From Branchipolynoe longqiensis (lineage: Eukaryota; Annelida; Polychaeta; Phyllodocida; Polynoidae), in contig CM059200.1 of the NCBI GenBank assembly GCA_030323885.1, positions 186,001 through 250,000 of the forward strand: a stretch of DNA of 64,000 nucleotides. Reading direction: 5' to 3'. The stretch's first letter is position 1; each line of letters opens with the position of its first letter. The position numbers and the translations under genes were made by a program. This document shows positions 1-10,819 of the stretch, in pieces. The notes beneath the pieces were generated by a model that saw nothing but the letters and a program-made list of their open reading frames with translations, ran no database searches and had not been told where the DNA came from.

Positions 1-102
1 ATAACAATATGCATTTTCCAGTTCAAAGACAATTAATCAGATCCATAGACCAATATCAATAATGTCAATGACAGCATAAAGTTAATAAATTGTATGACAA
101 TA

Positions 103-432
103 AATGACAATATTCGACACATGTTTATGTCCATGAATTTTCAAATGAACCAACATTTCATGACAAAATGGCAATATTTGACACATTTTTATGTCCATAA
201 ATTTTCAAATGAACCAACATTTCATAACAAAATGGCAATATTCCACACATTTATATGTCCATGAATTTATAAATGAACCAACCTTTCATGAATAAATAGT
301 AACATTCGACACATTTTTATGTCCATGAATTTTCAATTGAACCAGCCTTTCATGAATAAATGGCAATATTGGACACATTTTTATGTCCATGAATTTTCAA
401 ATGAACCAACCTTTCATGAATAAATGGCTGGA
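103..432. repeat. Tandem satellite, about 63-bp unit, five copies
   Basis: About five head-to-tail copies of a unit containing gacacatttttatgtccatg, spaced 63-64 bp. One further diverged unit lies alone at 1094-1143. Bases 433-1093 separate the two and may be an insertion or unrelated sequence; I recognise no gene there, only a C-rich stretch near 500-540 and AT-rich DNA. Confidence 0.85.
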
Positions 433-1244
433 ATGAGTGGTTGCGTTCATTCGGGTTCATTGCTGGGCACGGGGTGACTGCGAGGCTGACTCATGTCCCC
501 CCTCTCCGCCGCCCCCCCCCTCTCCACTCAACTCCTCCCAACCAATATAAAGCCAATACCCAGCTACCAATCCTATCATACTACCATCCGCAGCCCTCCA
601 GGCTGCCCATCCAAACGTCAGTCCGCAACAGGGCCTCCAACTGACAACTACTACACCTACCTCTTTTTACCCACCCACCCACCCACACCTGCTGATTAAT
701 TGGCGAGCCAATCAAACGAACTAGTAAATTAAACATTAAAATTAAACTAGAACTCAATTAACAGAGTTAATTAACCACATCATTAATAATAGCCAATTGA
801 CAACTGAGCAAATGGCAGATCACCTTTACTTGATTAAATGTAGACCATACACTCATTTTTACCATGTACAAATTCATTTCTGCTTATTACCTTGTTCATC
901 ATCGTTGTACCACTATGATCCATATGTTGCACTTACCATCTCATGCCCATATGTCATCACCTTACATGACCTTAGGTCGGCCGCGGCTTCCCTGCTAAAC
1001 AATAACATGTACCATGACTTGCTGCCGAGGGGCCACACCCGAATAAATGCCATGTTTTCCAAACTCAGCTTCCTTGGCTTCTGTGCCCGTGAGCAATGGG
1101 CAATATTCCACACATCTTTATGTCCATGAATTTTCAAATGAAAATGTTATTTTATAGTATTTCTTGGCCGGATCCAAGCAAAAATGTATATGCAAAATTA
1201 GTAATATTAGTAATCTAGTTGTCAATCTACTGTATATTACTACT

Positions 1245-1378
1245 GGTCAGCAGTTTTGTAGTCTCATATAGTTTTGTAAAGTCTAATATAGCTTTGTAGT
1301 TTTGTAAACTCTAATATAGCTTTGTAGTTTTGTAAACTCTAATATAGATTTGTAGTTTTGTGGTAGTTTAATAGTTTG
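1245..1378. repeat. Short tandem repeat, about 28-bp unit
   Basis: About four imperfect copies of a unit containing gttttgtaaactctaatata. AT-rich, with no coding potential. Confidence 0.8.
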
Positions 1379-1414
1379 TAGATGAATAACTTAAGAATGA
1401 CAAAATGTCATCTA

Positions 1415-1895
1415 CTTATAGCTGAGCTGTCCTTACAGACTCACTTCTGTAAAGTGATTAAGGATGTCAAAAAGAAAATCAACTTTTTAGCTGAGCTGTC
1501 CCCACAGACTCGCTTCTGTAAAGTGATTAAGGATGTCAAGAAAAAATGTCATCACCTTTTAGCTGAGCTGTCCTCACAGACTCGCCTTCTAATCATTTGA
1601 GCTGAGCTCCCAACAGACACTTCTTTTGTAAAAAAAAAAATGATTTAGAGTTCATTCAATGCCCTAGGCATTACCTATGCCTCCCCAGGCATTCTTTCTG
1701 TCAAAAAGCTGTGGAAAGAATCTCATTCAATCGCCTAGCGAACAATAGAAAAAGAAAAAATCTTTCTGATCATTTCAGCTGAGCTCCCAACAGACACTCG
1801 CTTTTGTCAAAATGATTAAGACTTCTTCATGCCCTAGGCATTACTGATGCCACCCCAGGCATCATCTATTGCCTTCGCCTTGCGAAAAGAGAGAA
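1415..1895. repeat. Two adjacent tandem-repeat blocks
   Basis: Units beginning agctgagctgtcc start at 1420, 1489 and 1561 (period 69-72 bp). They are followed by two roughly 170-bp units beginning near 1600 and 1775 that contain atgccctaggcatta. The block shares the agctgagct core throughout, so it probably grew by unequal duplication. The short open frame across the first block is a translation of the repeat. Confidence 0.8.
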
Positions 1896-1994
1896 GAGTA
1901 TTTTTGACAATTTTATGTCCAGGTCTGGACGTCGACAAAAGTACCTATACGTTCGGTCAATTCAATCCAATTACGTAACGCTCCAGTGTCTGGT

Positions 1995-2487
1995 CCGGTG
2001 TTGCAGTTTCCGCAGCACACCAGTTTGCGAGGGACACATCGCTTCTGCGCATGCGTCAAAATCGAACAGCATCGTCACCAACCTTATAAATTTAATATAA
2101 TGTTTTTGGTAAAGATGTTTTCTATATGTGTACCAAACGATTTGTTTCTAGGTGGTGTGGTTTTAGAGATATTTCACTTTTTCTGTATTTTCTGTATGAA
2201 GATTGCTCACGACCATTGACAATGCCTTGAGTTTGACGGTAGGCGCAGTACAAAACGTTAGTTTTATTCAAAATTAATAGAAATCCAGAACCACAACCTT
2301 ATCAATTTAATATAGTCTTTTTGGTAAACATGTTTTTTATATGTGTACCAAGTGATTTGTTTCTAGGTGGTGTAATTTGAGAGATATTTGACTTTTTCTG
2401 TATGATGATTTGCTCACGGCCATTGACAATGCATTTGAATGGAAGTGTCCCTCGCAAACTGGTGTGCCGCGGAAACTGCAACACCGG
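1995..2487. mobile_element. Foldback MITE, copy 1 (493 bp)
   Basis: Terminal inverted repeats of about 43 bp: the left end starts ccggtgttgcagtttccg and its reverse complement ends the element at 2487. The interior holds two diverged copies of a roughly 200-bp unit, each with tttgtttctaggtggtgt. No transposase is present. The flanks (1950-1994 and 2488-2590) resemble a stretch of the Ty3 gag region at 4896-5005, so it appears to have landed in a second gag remnant. A sister copy lies at 17504-17993. Confidence 0.85.
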
Positions 2488-2652
2488 ATCGTAGGGAAAC
2501 AGACTAATGATCCAGTGTCTGGCCCAGATCATAGGGAAACAGACTTGTCATTCGCTTTTAATTATCTACTGGTATTACCCTCTGTCTTGCCTAATGTGTA
2601 AAATTCTTCAAAAATATATATTGTTTTATTATTATTTTTATATTTATTTTTA

Positions 2653-3312
2653 TTAAATAAATAATTGTTTAATATATGTTATATTATTGTAATGGCCCAC
2701 GGTCTTCCCCCACACTGCCACGCACTCCCCTGGATCTATTGCTACCTGACGATAACCAGATTGCAGATCCAGAGTGCAAAACCACTCATTAACCCCCAAA
2801 CTCTCGAGCGACTCATCTATGCACGGTAACGGGTAAGCATTTTCCCGCGTCACAGTATTGAGTTTTTTATAGTCAATACATAAGCGAATTGAGCCGTCAT
2901 TCTTCTTGACTAAATGGACTGGTGAACTCCATGGGGAGTCACTGCTCCTAATCACCCCACTATCTAACAGCTTATGCAGCTCTGTCTCCAGCGCATCCTT
3001 CTTAGAATGCACGAAGCGCCGATAGGGAATCCTAAAAGTGGCGGAATCGCCGACATCGATGCCATGCTTAACCACCTCAGTCCTGTCCAACGTCTCACCA
3101 GGAACTGCGAAAACTTGAAGATTATCTTCTAGAAATCTTACCACCTGAGAGCGTTCAGACTCCGTCTCCACCTCACACCCCATAGCTAAAGGTACAAGAT
3201 GGGCAGGCAAGCTGTCACTCAGTGCCTCAGATACCTCCGGGGGTGCCACGCACTCCTCCGTCGTACCAAAGGTAACCGTATCAGATACATTCCCCAGTGG
3301 CAGGATATGCAC
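2653..3312 (-). pseudogene. Truncated reverse transcriptase (Ty3 type)
   Basis: A 219-codon frame. Residues near 80-190 carry the usual Ty3 RT start: a spacer with PYRRF, then SGVIRSSDSPWSSPVHLVKK, a DGSIRLCIDYKKLN block, AYPLPCIDE, and LDLQSGYRQVAID. The palm domain ends at once after this block, so the second catalytic aspartate pair is missing. The last residues before the stop do not look like RT and probably reflect a deletion joint near 2690. AT-rich sequence (2600-2690) follows. Confidence 0.9.
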
Positions 3313-3800
3313 TACCCGTATCGATATGCATTTCTACAACCTTAGTAGCTCTTAGTGTAACATCAGATTCAGGAAATAAAGAAGGAAATTGTATCTTCAA
3401 ATAGTCTAATTCTAGAACCATCCCTGCAATTCCTCTATTTATAGTCTCTAAACCTATCCATGGATGTAGAATATCACACAAGGAAACAGATTTATCTCTA
3501 TAACTAATTTCAGCTGCACAAATTTCCATTACATCTGTACCTATGAGCATATCAAAGTTCAGTGAATCTACTACAAAGAAAGGACATAATGTATTGTAAA
3601 GAGAAATACATGCTATATTTATACCTACAGTAGGAATGAGATGTCCTGACAGAGATCTCAATCTACTACCCAAATACAATAGCCCATCGGATACACCGAT
3701 GTAAATTAAAGATTGAAAAACAGACAAATGTATCAAACTATTAGCCGCACCTGAGTCTACAAGACCAGATAAATTAAATCCATCAAATTCAATATTAATC
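3281..3800 (-). pseudogene. Retroviral-type aspartic protease remnant
   Basis: The minus-strand frame reads through GLVDSGAANSLIHL at about 3780-3730, the catalytic D-S/T-G-A of retrotransposon proteases, and then through IGTDVMEI, which resembles the conserved ILG-D flap-distal motif. It ends at 3281 in a frame different from the downstream RT, so a small indel or a decayed frameshift separates them. Confidence 0.8.
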
Positions 3801-4019
3801 GAAGGATGTGCATCAAGTGCACTTTCTAGTTTCCCGTTGGTGTAGGCCCGCTCATGTTGATGTTACCCGAAAGTTATTTTATTTTATATGGACAATCATG
3901 CATCATGTGTGCTTCATTACATAAGAGACAAGATATCATACTCTTTGGCGTTGTACTATGGCTTCTTTGCCTAAAAGCACTGCCTTTCCATGACTGCGGA
4001 TACACGTGAGACGTTCCTG

Positions 4020-5135
4020 TCAGTAATGTCTGCGTCTGCGCAATGGGTGACAAATTTCCATTGCTCCCCTGCCTGTTGACAGCACATGCTCTGCCATGTG
4101 CTGTGGGACTGGAGTGTGCCTAATTACAGTGGCATTTTCTATCCCGACCGACTGCCCTAGGTTTACGTGCGGCATTCTACCACGTACGCCTTGGTTGTAA
4201 GAACTGACACGAGAAGGTGTCGCAGCGTGAATCGCTGAATGCTCAGAAACACCACTGCCTAACGATAAGTTACCTATGCACTTTTTAAGAGACTTAATCT
4301 CACCTTGAATAGTCTTCAGGACCTGACTATCTGAACCAGAGGATTTAGAACCTCTGTGAGAAGAGAAAGACTTGGAAAAATCCAAAGAAGTACCATTTAG
4401 ACTATCTATTTGCTCACAAATAGCTCAATTACCAAGACGTGATTTAGCACGTCTCTGCTGCCTAATAACAGACCTATCACTAAGAATAGACATTTCGAAG
4501 GCTTCTTCAAGAGTTTTTGGTCGGTTCGTTTCTACATACCACATGGTATTATCATCAAGTAAGAAGTCAAGAAATCTCTAAAGGAGTATCTCGAAGGTAT
4601 CAGTGCCAAAAACTGCAGTGGGAAGATCACAACCTTTAGCTGTAGCAGTCTTAAACCGCTGACAGTATGCAGCTACTGTTTCCCCTTCGTCTTGCTTTAT
4701 AGCCATCACTATCCCCTTTAAATGACTACGTTCATCTGCTGTCAAAAGAGTAGATGCTATCACTTCCTTACTTTCTTTGCAGGACCTAGCATTTTTATGC
4801 TGAAAAGCATTGAAAAGAACATCATGCAGCATTCCTGTTGCATTTGATAAAGCAAAGCTAATGTCTAGGTCTGAAACATCTGCAAGAGTCATGATACGTT
4901 CGATCAAGTCAATCCAATTACGTTACGCCCCTCTGTCTGACCCGTCTAATAGGGGAACAGACTTGCCGTACGCTTTCAATGATCTATTTCGTACCTCTCT
5001 CTGTTTATGCTCAACCTGCACTAGTTCCCATGCCTTCGTACGTTCTTCTCTATCCTCCCGTATTTCTGTCCTGTCCCTAAGATCAGATAAACGTTCCTCA
5101 TTTTCCTCTTCAAGAATGTCTAGCCTAAGTGCCAT
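4020..5135 (-). pseudogene. Gag-like region with stop codons
   Basis: Three open segments in one direction (5135-4923, 4907-4578, 4385-4020) form a gag-like polyprotein remnant: a charged Glu/Arg-rich N-terminal helix, a helical capsid-like segment containing AYCQRFKTATAKGCD, and a Ser-rich linker. A TAA at about 4929 separates the first two. Assignment rests on position next to the knuckle and protease; gag sequence itself is poorly conserved. Confidence 0.65.
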
Positions 5136-5170
5136 AAATTTAGACCATGCTTCTGAAGCTCCCTTTTCAT

Positions 5171-5500
5171 GGCCCTACCAATAGGGATCCAGCATTCCTG
5201 GTCCCCATGGATACCAGTGGTCTGCCCACCACCACAAGCTGTATGGCCCCATGGCCACCACCAACCTTGACCTTTGAGTGTGGTGATCCCTATCCCAGCA
5301 GATGGGGTAGCCCCTGAGTGCCCTCACACCCAGTCCTGCCAGCACCACTATGTCTACTTACATCCCACTCAGGCACCACCAACCCATACATATATATATA
5401 TATATACATACATGCGCCTGGTCACATACACCGATCAGTAATACTAATAGAACATTTGCATTCCCCCCTATGCCGAATATCAGAATATTTTACACACTGT
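5171..5500 (+). repeat. Interspersed repeat R1, copy 1 (5'-truncated)
   Basis: Begins ggccctaccaataggg, runs through a CCACCATGG-rich middle and a (TA)n/(ATAC)n patch, and ends near atattttacacactgt. Fuller copies at 9728-10279 and 25735-26240, and an interrupted minus-strand copy at 17161-18296, define the family. No ORF is conserved between copies, so it is non-coding. Confidence 0.85.
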
Positions 5501-5624
5501 CAAAGGTCGATAGCCATATCCATTCATATATGATTAGGTGTTGCTAGGACATAGGCCCCCTGCCCCGCCCTGAAATAATTATTTAATTATTTAGCTGTTG
5601 CTTCTTTTTGTGTGGATATTCCAG

Positions 5625-8600
5625 CCTTTCGCAAATTGACATTGATGGTCACATTGCTATTTGCATTGCTGGAGGCGAAGATTCCGGACAAGACGAAGAA
5701 GAGTTGCCTAATCCTGCACCATTGTCTACATGTCCACTTTGTCAAAGGCAGTTTGACACGAGGTGAGGCACTGTCTTATTCATTGCGTTGCATCTAATAA
5801 AGCAGGTGTGGCCATAATTCCAATTCATCACATCAGATGGAGAAAAGGGAAAACTGGTTGAAAAGTCATAGATGGTGCCTCAGTGACCCTTGCAGTTAAT
5901 GAATTGGTGGTGGTGGTGGTGGTGGTGGTGGTGGTGGAGATGGAGGTGGTGGTAAAAATCTGCATAATCCGATGAAATCAGACGGGACGCCTAATGAGTT
6001 GAGCGCCCGCCTGTGGGGTTCACATCCCGCTGTGTGAAATCAATGGCATAATAATTTATACTTGTCGCTACCTAGTCTGGCACTTAGCATTTCTAGAATA
6101 GGGCAAGGAGCAGTGAAATGAGGAAGATCAATTGTCTGCGATTGAAATTTCCTCTGCATGATCAACGAATGTAAAATATATATTTAAATGCAATCACAAT
6201 ATATATATTTTTTTTAAACATAACATTAAAAGAAAATTTAAAGGATTTGCAAATTAGATACTGATACACTACTTGCAGCTTAATGTTGCTATATTCTATG
6301 CTTGGAAACAGGTCAACAATGCCTAAGGCTAGCATTTCGGTTTACAAAACAAAATATTTTTAGCATATTTTCACTTCAAATATTCCGTAAACTAATCATT
6401 CAGATTGTTTAAATTAAAGGGAAAAGGTATAGGTGGTCGGGAAAACAAAAAAACTCAGAATAGTTCTAATTTGCACAACAGGCTGGCGCATACTTAGTAC
6501 TGAACCTTTCAACTTGGTGGTGTAGAGTGACCTAGATTGGTCATGTGACAGCTCTTGATGTGAAGATGGCTGGGTGAGTGGAATGAAGGGAGAGTAAAAC
6601 CAAAGACCCTATAATACTAAGACGGCTCACTCCCTATCTCTCCCATGGTAATGTGAATTTCGCAGTGCCACCTTGTGGTGGGTTTGATCAGCCCGGCTGC
6701 TGGTTGGTGTTTCACATGTAAACACATACAATTATATTATACATGACATAGGTAAGTATGAATACATATCAATATGAAATTGCTATGAACAAATACACAT
6801 CATCATCAGCATCATCATCATCATCGCCATCATCACACATCTTTCACATTCATATATACATTAATACATATAATATAGCACCTGTTTAACCAAGAGATCA
6901 GCCAGCGCGCCAAGTGGTAGGTTTGATCATTTTGATTACACAGTACAGGCTGAGTGAGCCGCTTTGTATTATAGGGTCTTTGGTAAAACTGAGGTATTTT
7001 CAATTTTCTTTAGAGTAGTTCAAACAGGATTTTATATTTGCTTTAATGTCAGTACAATTACATTGCATAATTCAATCAGAAACACATAGAAGGAAAACGT
7101 TTTTTTGTTGTTGAATGTAAAAAGGTTTTGGACTGTATGGGGTTTGGACCCACAACACCAAACAACTTCAGATTACAAGTTCAACACCCTAACCGCTAGA
7201 CTACAGAGGCCACATGTAGTTGGTTGTCTCAGTTCCCGCTATTTGTGTATAGGACGTCATATATACAAGGTGTGTATGTATGTATGTAGTCCTTGTATGT
7301 ATCATATATATACTAGACTAGTCAGCATCATCATCATCATGCTGTCAGTCGCGATGCAACAAAGACTGCTTTCATTACTTGACTGCCACTCTTTGTGCGG
7401 TGGTACATTTCATGAAAGCTGCCTGCAAAAGTGTTGAAGTGCTGCTGGCTTTTGCAAGTTACCAGCAGCACTCTCTCAGGGAGGAAATAGAGGTTTCACA
7501 CCGGCAATAACATGTCAAGACAGGCGCAAAACTATTTGTCCCTGCAGTGGCATCAGGAGATGTTGGGAGTTCCATACATCAACCGCCCTTAATGCTGCCA
7601 CAGTGACATGGTTTTTTGTTTAGGGTTTCCTCCCTTAGCATTCGGTTCTGTCAAGAACCTGTACCACAGGGCAGTGGTTTACAACTCTGCAAGGCAGGGG
7701 CGTTAAACTCCCTGAGGTATTGCTATACCTGCATACCAACTAGTAACTAGTGCGTACTAGACTAGTAACTAGTGCATATAAATGTATGTGCTGTGTGGCC
7801 ATCATACGGTAACCCTAAAGTCACTGCATGGCCACCGCACGATATTTAGATATTTTATATATGCACTAGTATATACGTCAAATATATATACAAGGTATAT
7901 ACAAGGTATATACATGCATGCATACATACACCTTATATATACATCCATTTGAAATTTGTCAGTAACACTGTATATAAAGGGAAAACGTGTTTTTTTTAAT
8001 TGAATGTAAAAAGGAGTGAACCATATGGAGTGAGATATGTGCATTTGAAAGTTTTTTACTTTCAGATCTTTTGTATTAGCTAATGCAGCAGCCGTTCCAT
8101 GCTGCCCAGATGAACCGGGCCTGAGCATTAATAGTTTGATGGGATCCGCCGCAAATACACAGGTTCCCGGTCTCAATGCTATGATGGCAGCAGCCGTTCT
8201 GGTTGTGCCTTGGACGGGATCCATCGCAAATGCACTGGGTTCTCCGCTTAATGCTATGATGGCAGCAGCCATATTCTATGATCCAGCCAGACCCGAGCAT
8301 TAATGGCTTGGCGGGATCCGCCGCAAATTCGCAGATTTCCAGGTTTAATGCTATGATGCCAGCGACTGTTCTGGTCATGCATTATCGGTTGGACGGGATA
8401 CATCACAAATGCGCCAGGTTCTGGGCTTAACACTATGACGGCGGCGACCGTTCCACAGTGTATGCGCCGGCGGACGACTCGGGATCACAGAACGTGCAGT
8501 TCGTCATAGGTGAGGTTAGAAACTGATATGGTGCTATGATCCCAGGCCGCCCTCCGATGCATACCCTGTGGAACGGCACATTCGCGACGGATCCCGTCCA

Positions 8601-9069
8601 AACGATAACACATAGGCATGACCAGAACGGCTGCTGCCATCATAGCATTAAACCCAGAAACCTGTGCAATTGCGGTGGATCCCGTCAAACCATTAATGCT
8701 CAGGCCCAGCTGAATCATAGAATGTGCAGTTCGTGTAGAACGTAAAGTAGATTACAACTAACAACCTAATATGGCAGAAATTCAAAACCATCGGTTTATT
8801 ATGCAACGTTAACGCTACAAGATTGTATAGTTCATATTATAGTAGTCAACACTGGACGCGGTGGCCAAATCGGTAGAGCGCAGGCTTCCCATGCGGAAGG
8901 TCGGGAGTTAAAAGAAGGGAATAAACATTGGCCTATGCAAATTTAAAAATGATAAGCCTATCACGGTTACTGACCCCTTTATTCCTTTTATTCTAGCTTT
9001 TCACAAGTGGACATCGATGGTCATATTGCTGCTTGTCTTTCTGCTGCTGATGATGATGTCACGTGGTGA
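5625..9069 (+). CDS. UBZ-like zinc-finger protein, last two recognised exons
   Basis: Exon A, 5625-5762, follows an acceptor attccag and ends at a donor ag|gtgagg. Exon B, 8997-9069, follows a strong polypyrimidine acceptor ending ttctag. Both open with the third base of a codon. Joined in phase they place CPLCQRQFDT from A next to SFSQVDIDGHIAACL from B, giving C-x2-C-x15-H-x3-C, the spacing of UBZ-like fingers of the TAX1BP1/CALCOCO type. Exon A itself opens with a paralogous half-finger, SLSQIDIDGHIAICI, so at least one earlier finger must start upstream. A Glu/Asp-rich linker joins the fingers. Exon B can end at TGA 9067-9069 or splice at tg|gtgagc just before it. I do not recognise the gene. 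UBZ fingers usually bind ubiquitin; that role is inferred. Intron repeats separate the exons. Confidence 0.5.
5906..5955. repeat. (GGT)n microsatellite
   Basis: A run of ggt trinucleotides broken by gagatggag, in the intron of the zinc-finger gene. 5763-5905 shows nothing else recognisable. Confidence 0.9.
5970..6180 (+). mobile_element. SINE-B copy
   Basis: tRNA-like head (gacgggacgcctaatgagtt) followed by a body sharing tacttgtcgctacctag with SINE-A, and a distinct 3' end with gcaaggagcagtg and gaccaattgtctgc-type sequence. Other copies: 30768-30990, 40400-40612, 42055-42200 and a split copy around 54380/54917. Confidence 0.7.
6414..7290 (+). mobile_element. Single arm of the foldback family, with nested MITE
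   Basis: Begins ttaaagggaaaaggtatagg and matches the left arm of the 12323-13885 foldback, including a tRNA-like box (gtttggacccacaacaccaa, reverse orientation). A 382-bp MITE (6601-6982) sits inside it. No matching right arm was found, so this is half an element or one decayed on the right. Confidence 0.75.
6601..6982. mobile_element. MITE nested in foldback arm, 7-bp duplication
   Basis: Inverted ends caaagaccctataatac (left) and its near complement ending gggtctttg (right), with only a few mismatches over about 28 bp. gtaaaac occurs directly on both sides (6594-6600 and 6983-6989). The uninterrupted site is visible in the sister arm near 12538. Contains a (CAT)n patch at 6800-6835. Confidence 0.85.
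7325..7740 (+). repeat. Interspersed repeat R2, copy 1
   Basis: Starts with (CAT)n then gctgtcagtcgcgatgcaac, runs through cctgcaaaagtgttgaagtg, and ends near attgctatacctgcatacc. About 80 bp present in the 25232-25700 copy are missing here. A third, short copy is at 50737-50872. Confidence 0.8.
7741..8084. other. Unassigned intron sequence
   Basis: Between R2 and the 8.1 kb repeat. AT-rich with tatatacaaggt repeats; 7975-8015 resembles a fragment of the foldback arm (tgaatgtaaaaagg). No exon seen. Confidence 0.5.
8085..8725. repeat. Tandem and inverted array, 80-100-bp unit
   Basis: Four direct units, each with a form of gggatccgccgcaaat and aatgctatgatggcagcag, occupy about 8085-8460. Two further units lie in opposite orientation at 8570-8725. 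The open frames across it are translations of the repeat. Bases 8461-8569 form the spacer. Confidence 0.8.
8855..8912 (+). mobile_element. SINE-A head fragment
   Basis: gcggtggccaaatcggtagagcgc-type tRNA-like head, breaking off after ggaaggtcggg. The body is absent. Confidence 0.75.
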
Positions 9070-9210
9070 GCAGTTCATGACGTCACAAATTAAAACCTAA
9101 TGGCTGCTTCAACTATTACTGATCTCTCCTGATGTCACGTGGTGAGCAGTTCGTGATGCCACACATTAAACAGTAATAGCTGCTTAAACTATTAGTGATG
9201 TCTCCTTTAT
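9040..9210. repeat. Two-unit tandem duplication
   Basis: An 80-bp unit with gatgtcacgtggtgagcagt occurs at about 9055 and 9132. The first copy contains the end of exon B of the zinc-finger gene, so the duplication copied a candidate donor/stop region. 9211-9727 is AT-rich and holds nothing I recognise. Confidence 0.75.
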
Positions 9211-9727
9211 GTTTATATAAATTAATATAAGGCATTTGACTGGATTTTTGTACACTTGCCACGAGCACCCATGATGTGAAATACCGTATATATCCCAATA
9301 GAATCCCACTGCACGAGTGCAGACACATGGATGCGCATCTATTCAAAGTTAAAGAATTTTGTGGATTTGTTTTTGTTGTGCCTCTGAAATAAAGTGGGAT
9401 TGTCTTATTTTATGTACATTCAGTCTGAATATGATCGTAAATATATGTGCATGCTTTCAATCTTGAAATGGGGGTTGTGCTTCTATTGGGACATATACGG
9501 TAATGTGTAAATTACTATCCTTTTTTTTTGTTTAGTTGGAAATTCTGTTTTTGAGAGCAAGCACTATTACCCTTTTTGTCATTTTTATTTTTTAATTCTT
9601 CATTTTATGTTTATATTTAACAGAGAAGTCACCTATACATTATACGTCATTTTGTTCTACTCACTTGATCAACCCTTAAGTTTTAAGGATTAAATGAAAG
9701 TGAAAGCCATAACCACTTGTAAAAAGG

Positions 9728-10279
9728 CTAAGGTTCGAATCTGTGGTTGTGCAGGCAGGCTATGGTGAAATCAATACAGAGAAAGAGAAAGGAAGAGTAT
9801 AAAGTGTAAAGGAGACAGAGTCAAGCCCTCTAGTTTATTATTTATATGGTTACATGGGTTCATTGTAGAGTATCACCCCACCCACCCCTTTACCCAAATG
9901 GAAAACAAGCATTTTTGGCCCTACCAATAGGGATCCAGCATTCCTGGTCCCCATGGATACCAGTGGTCTGCCTACCACCACCAAGCTGTATGGCCCCATG
10001 GCCACCACCAACCTTGACCTTTGAGTGTGGTGATCACTATCCCAGCAGAGGGGGTAGGCCCTGAGTGCACTCACACCCAGACCTGCCAGCACCACTATGT
10101 CTATTTACATCCCACTCAGGCACCACCAGCCCTTACATATATATATACACACACATACATATATACACACATACATATATACATGCATACATACATACAT
10201 ACGCCTGGTCACGTACACCGATCAGTAATAGAACATTTGCATTCCCCCTATGCCGTATACAGAATATTTTACACACTGT
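9728..10279 (+). repeat. Interspersed repeat R1, copy 2 (long)
   Basis: Starts ctaaggttcgaatctgtggt, a tRNA B-box-like stretch, continues through ggccctaccaataggg at 9918, an (ATAC)n patch at about 10136-10200, and ends atattttacacactgt. The B-box-like start hints at a SINE-related origin; that is inference. Confidence 0.85.
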
Positions 10280-10344
10280 TATTGATCACGTTATGATTGT
10301 ACTACATTTCAATTTAATGTTGCATGTTTCGATGGTGAGTCTTT

Positions 10345-10814
10345 GCGATGTTTTGATATAAATATTAGGTTGATCATTATAATCTACCTTCAGTTTGAAG
10401 TAACTTTTACCATAAATGGCTAACTTTGGGAGATATTAGAAATCATAAATGGCTAACTTTGGAGATATTAGAAATCATAAATGGCGAACTTTGGAGATAT
10501 TAGAAATCATAAATGGCGAACTTTGGAGATATTAGAAATCATAAATGGCTAACTTTGGAGATATTAGAAATCATAAATGGCGAACTTTGGAGATAATAGA
10601 AATCATAAATGGCGAACTGGAGATATTAGAAATCAGAAATGGCTAACTTTGGAGATATTAGAAGTGTAGTTTCCAGAGGCTTCAGCATTAAAAGGTTCTA
10701 AATTGACTTAAGCAACAAATCTTTAATAATTGTACCAGTATCTAAGTTGGTTATGTATGATTAAAGCTAGCTTGAGTTTGAAGGGTTTATGCTTTCATCG
10801 AACTATGCGGCTTT
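10345..10814 (+). mobile_element. MITE-C copy with internal minisatellite
   Basis: Starts inside the family (aatattaggttgatcattat) and ends tcatcgaactatgcggcttta, the usual right end. Its core has been expanded by an internal tandem array (10412-10664). The left inverted repeat is missing. Confidence 0.75.
10412..10664. repeat. 33-bp minisatellite inside MITE-C
   Basis: About eight copies of a unit containing aaatggcgaactttggagat. The single-copy version of this segment is present in the other MITE-C copies. Confidence 0.85.
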
Positions 10815-10819
10815 AGTCT

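Larger units (their letters stand above)
2653..5135 (-). mobile_element. Decayed Ty3-type LTR retrotransposon (gag-PR-partial RT)
   Basis: Reading leftward on the minus strand: a charged gag-like segment (5135-4020), a Cys/His zinc-knuckle-like motif CLLCNEAHMMHDC near 3900, an aspartic protease motif DSGA near 3750, and the N-terminal half of a reverse transcriptase with LDLQSGYRQVAID (3312-2694). The RT stops there; no YxDD motif, RNase H or integrase follows, and no LTR pair was identified. Gag is interrupted by stop codons (one in frame near 4929, another near 4425), and the protease and RT parts lie in different frames that overlap near 3281-3312. It cannot be autonomous. Order and motifs are typical of Ty3-type elements; the clade is not resolved. 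Confidence 0.9.

Noticed and set aside
1382..1600. 72-codon frame with repeated Cys-Lys-Val-Ile motif
   Set aside because: Three-fold translation of the 70-bp tandem repeat.
7802..8378. Minus-strand frames with repeated AAAIIAL motifs
   Set aside because: They follow the 80-100-bp DNA repeat and carry no domain; equivalent frames exist on the other strand.
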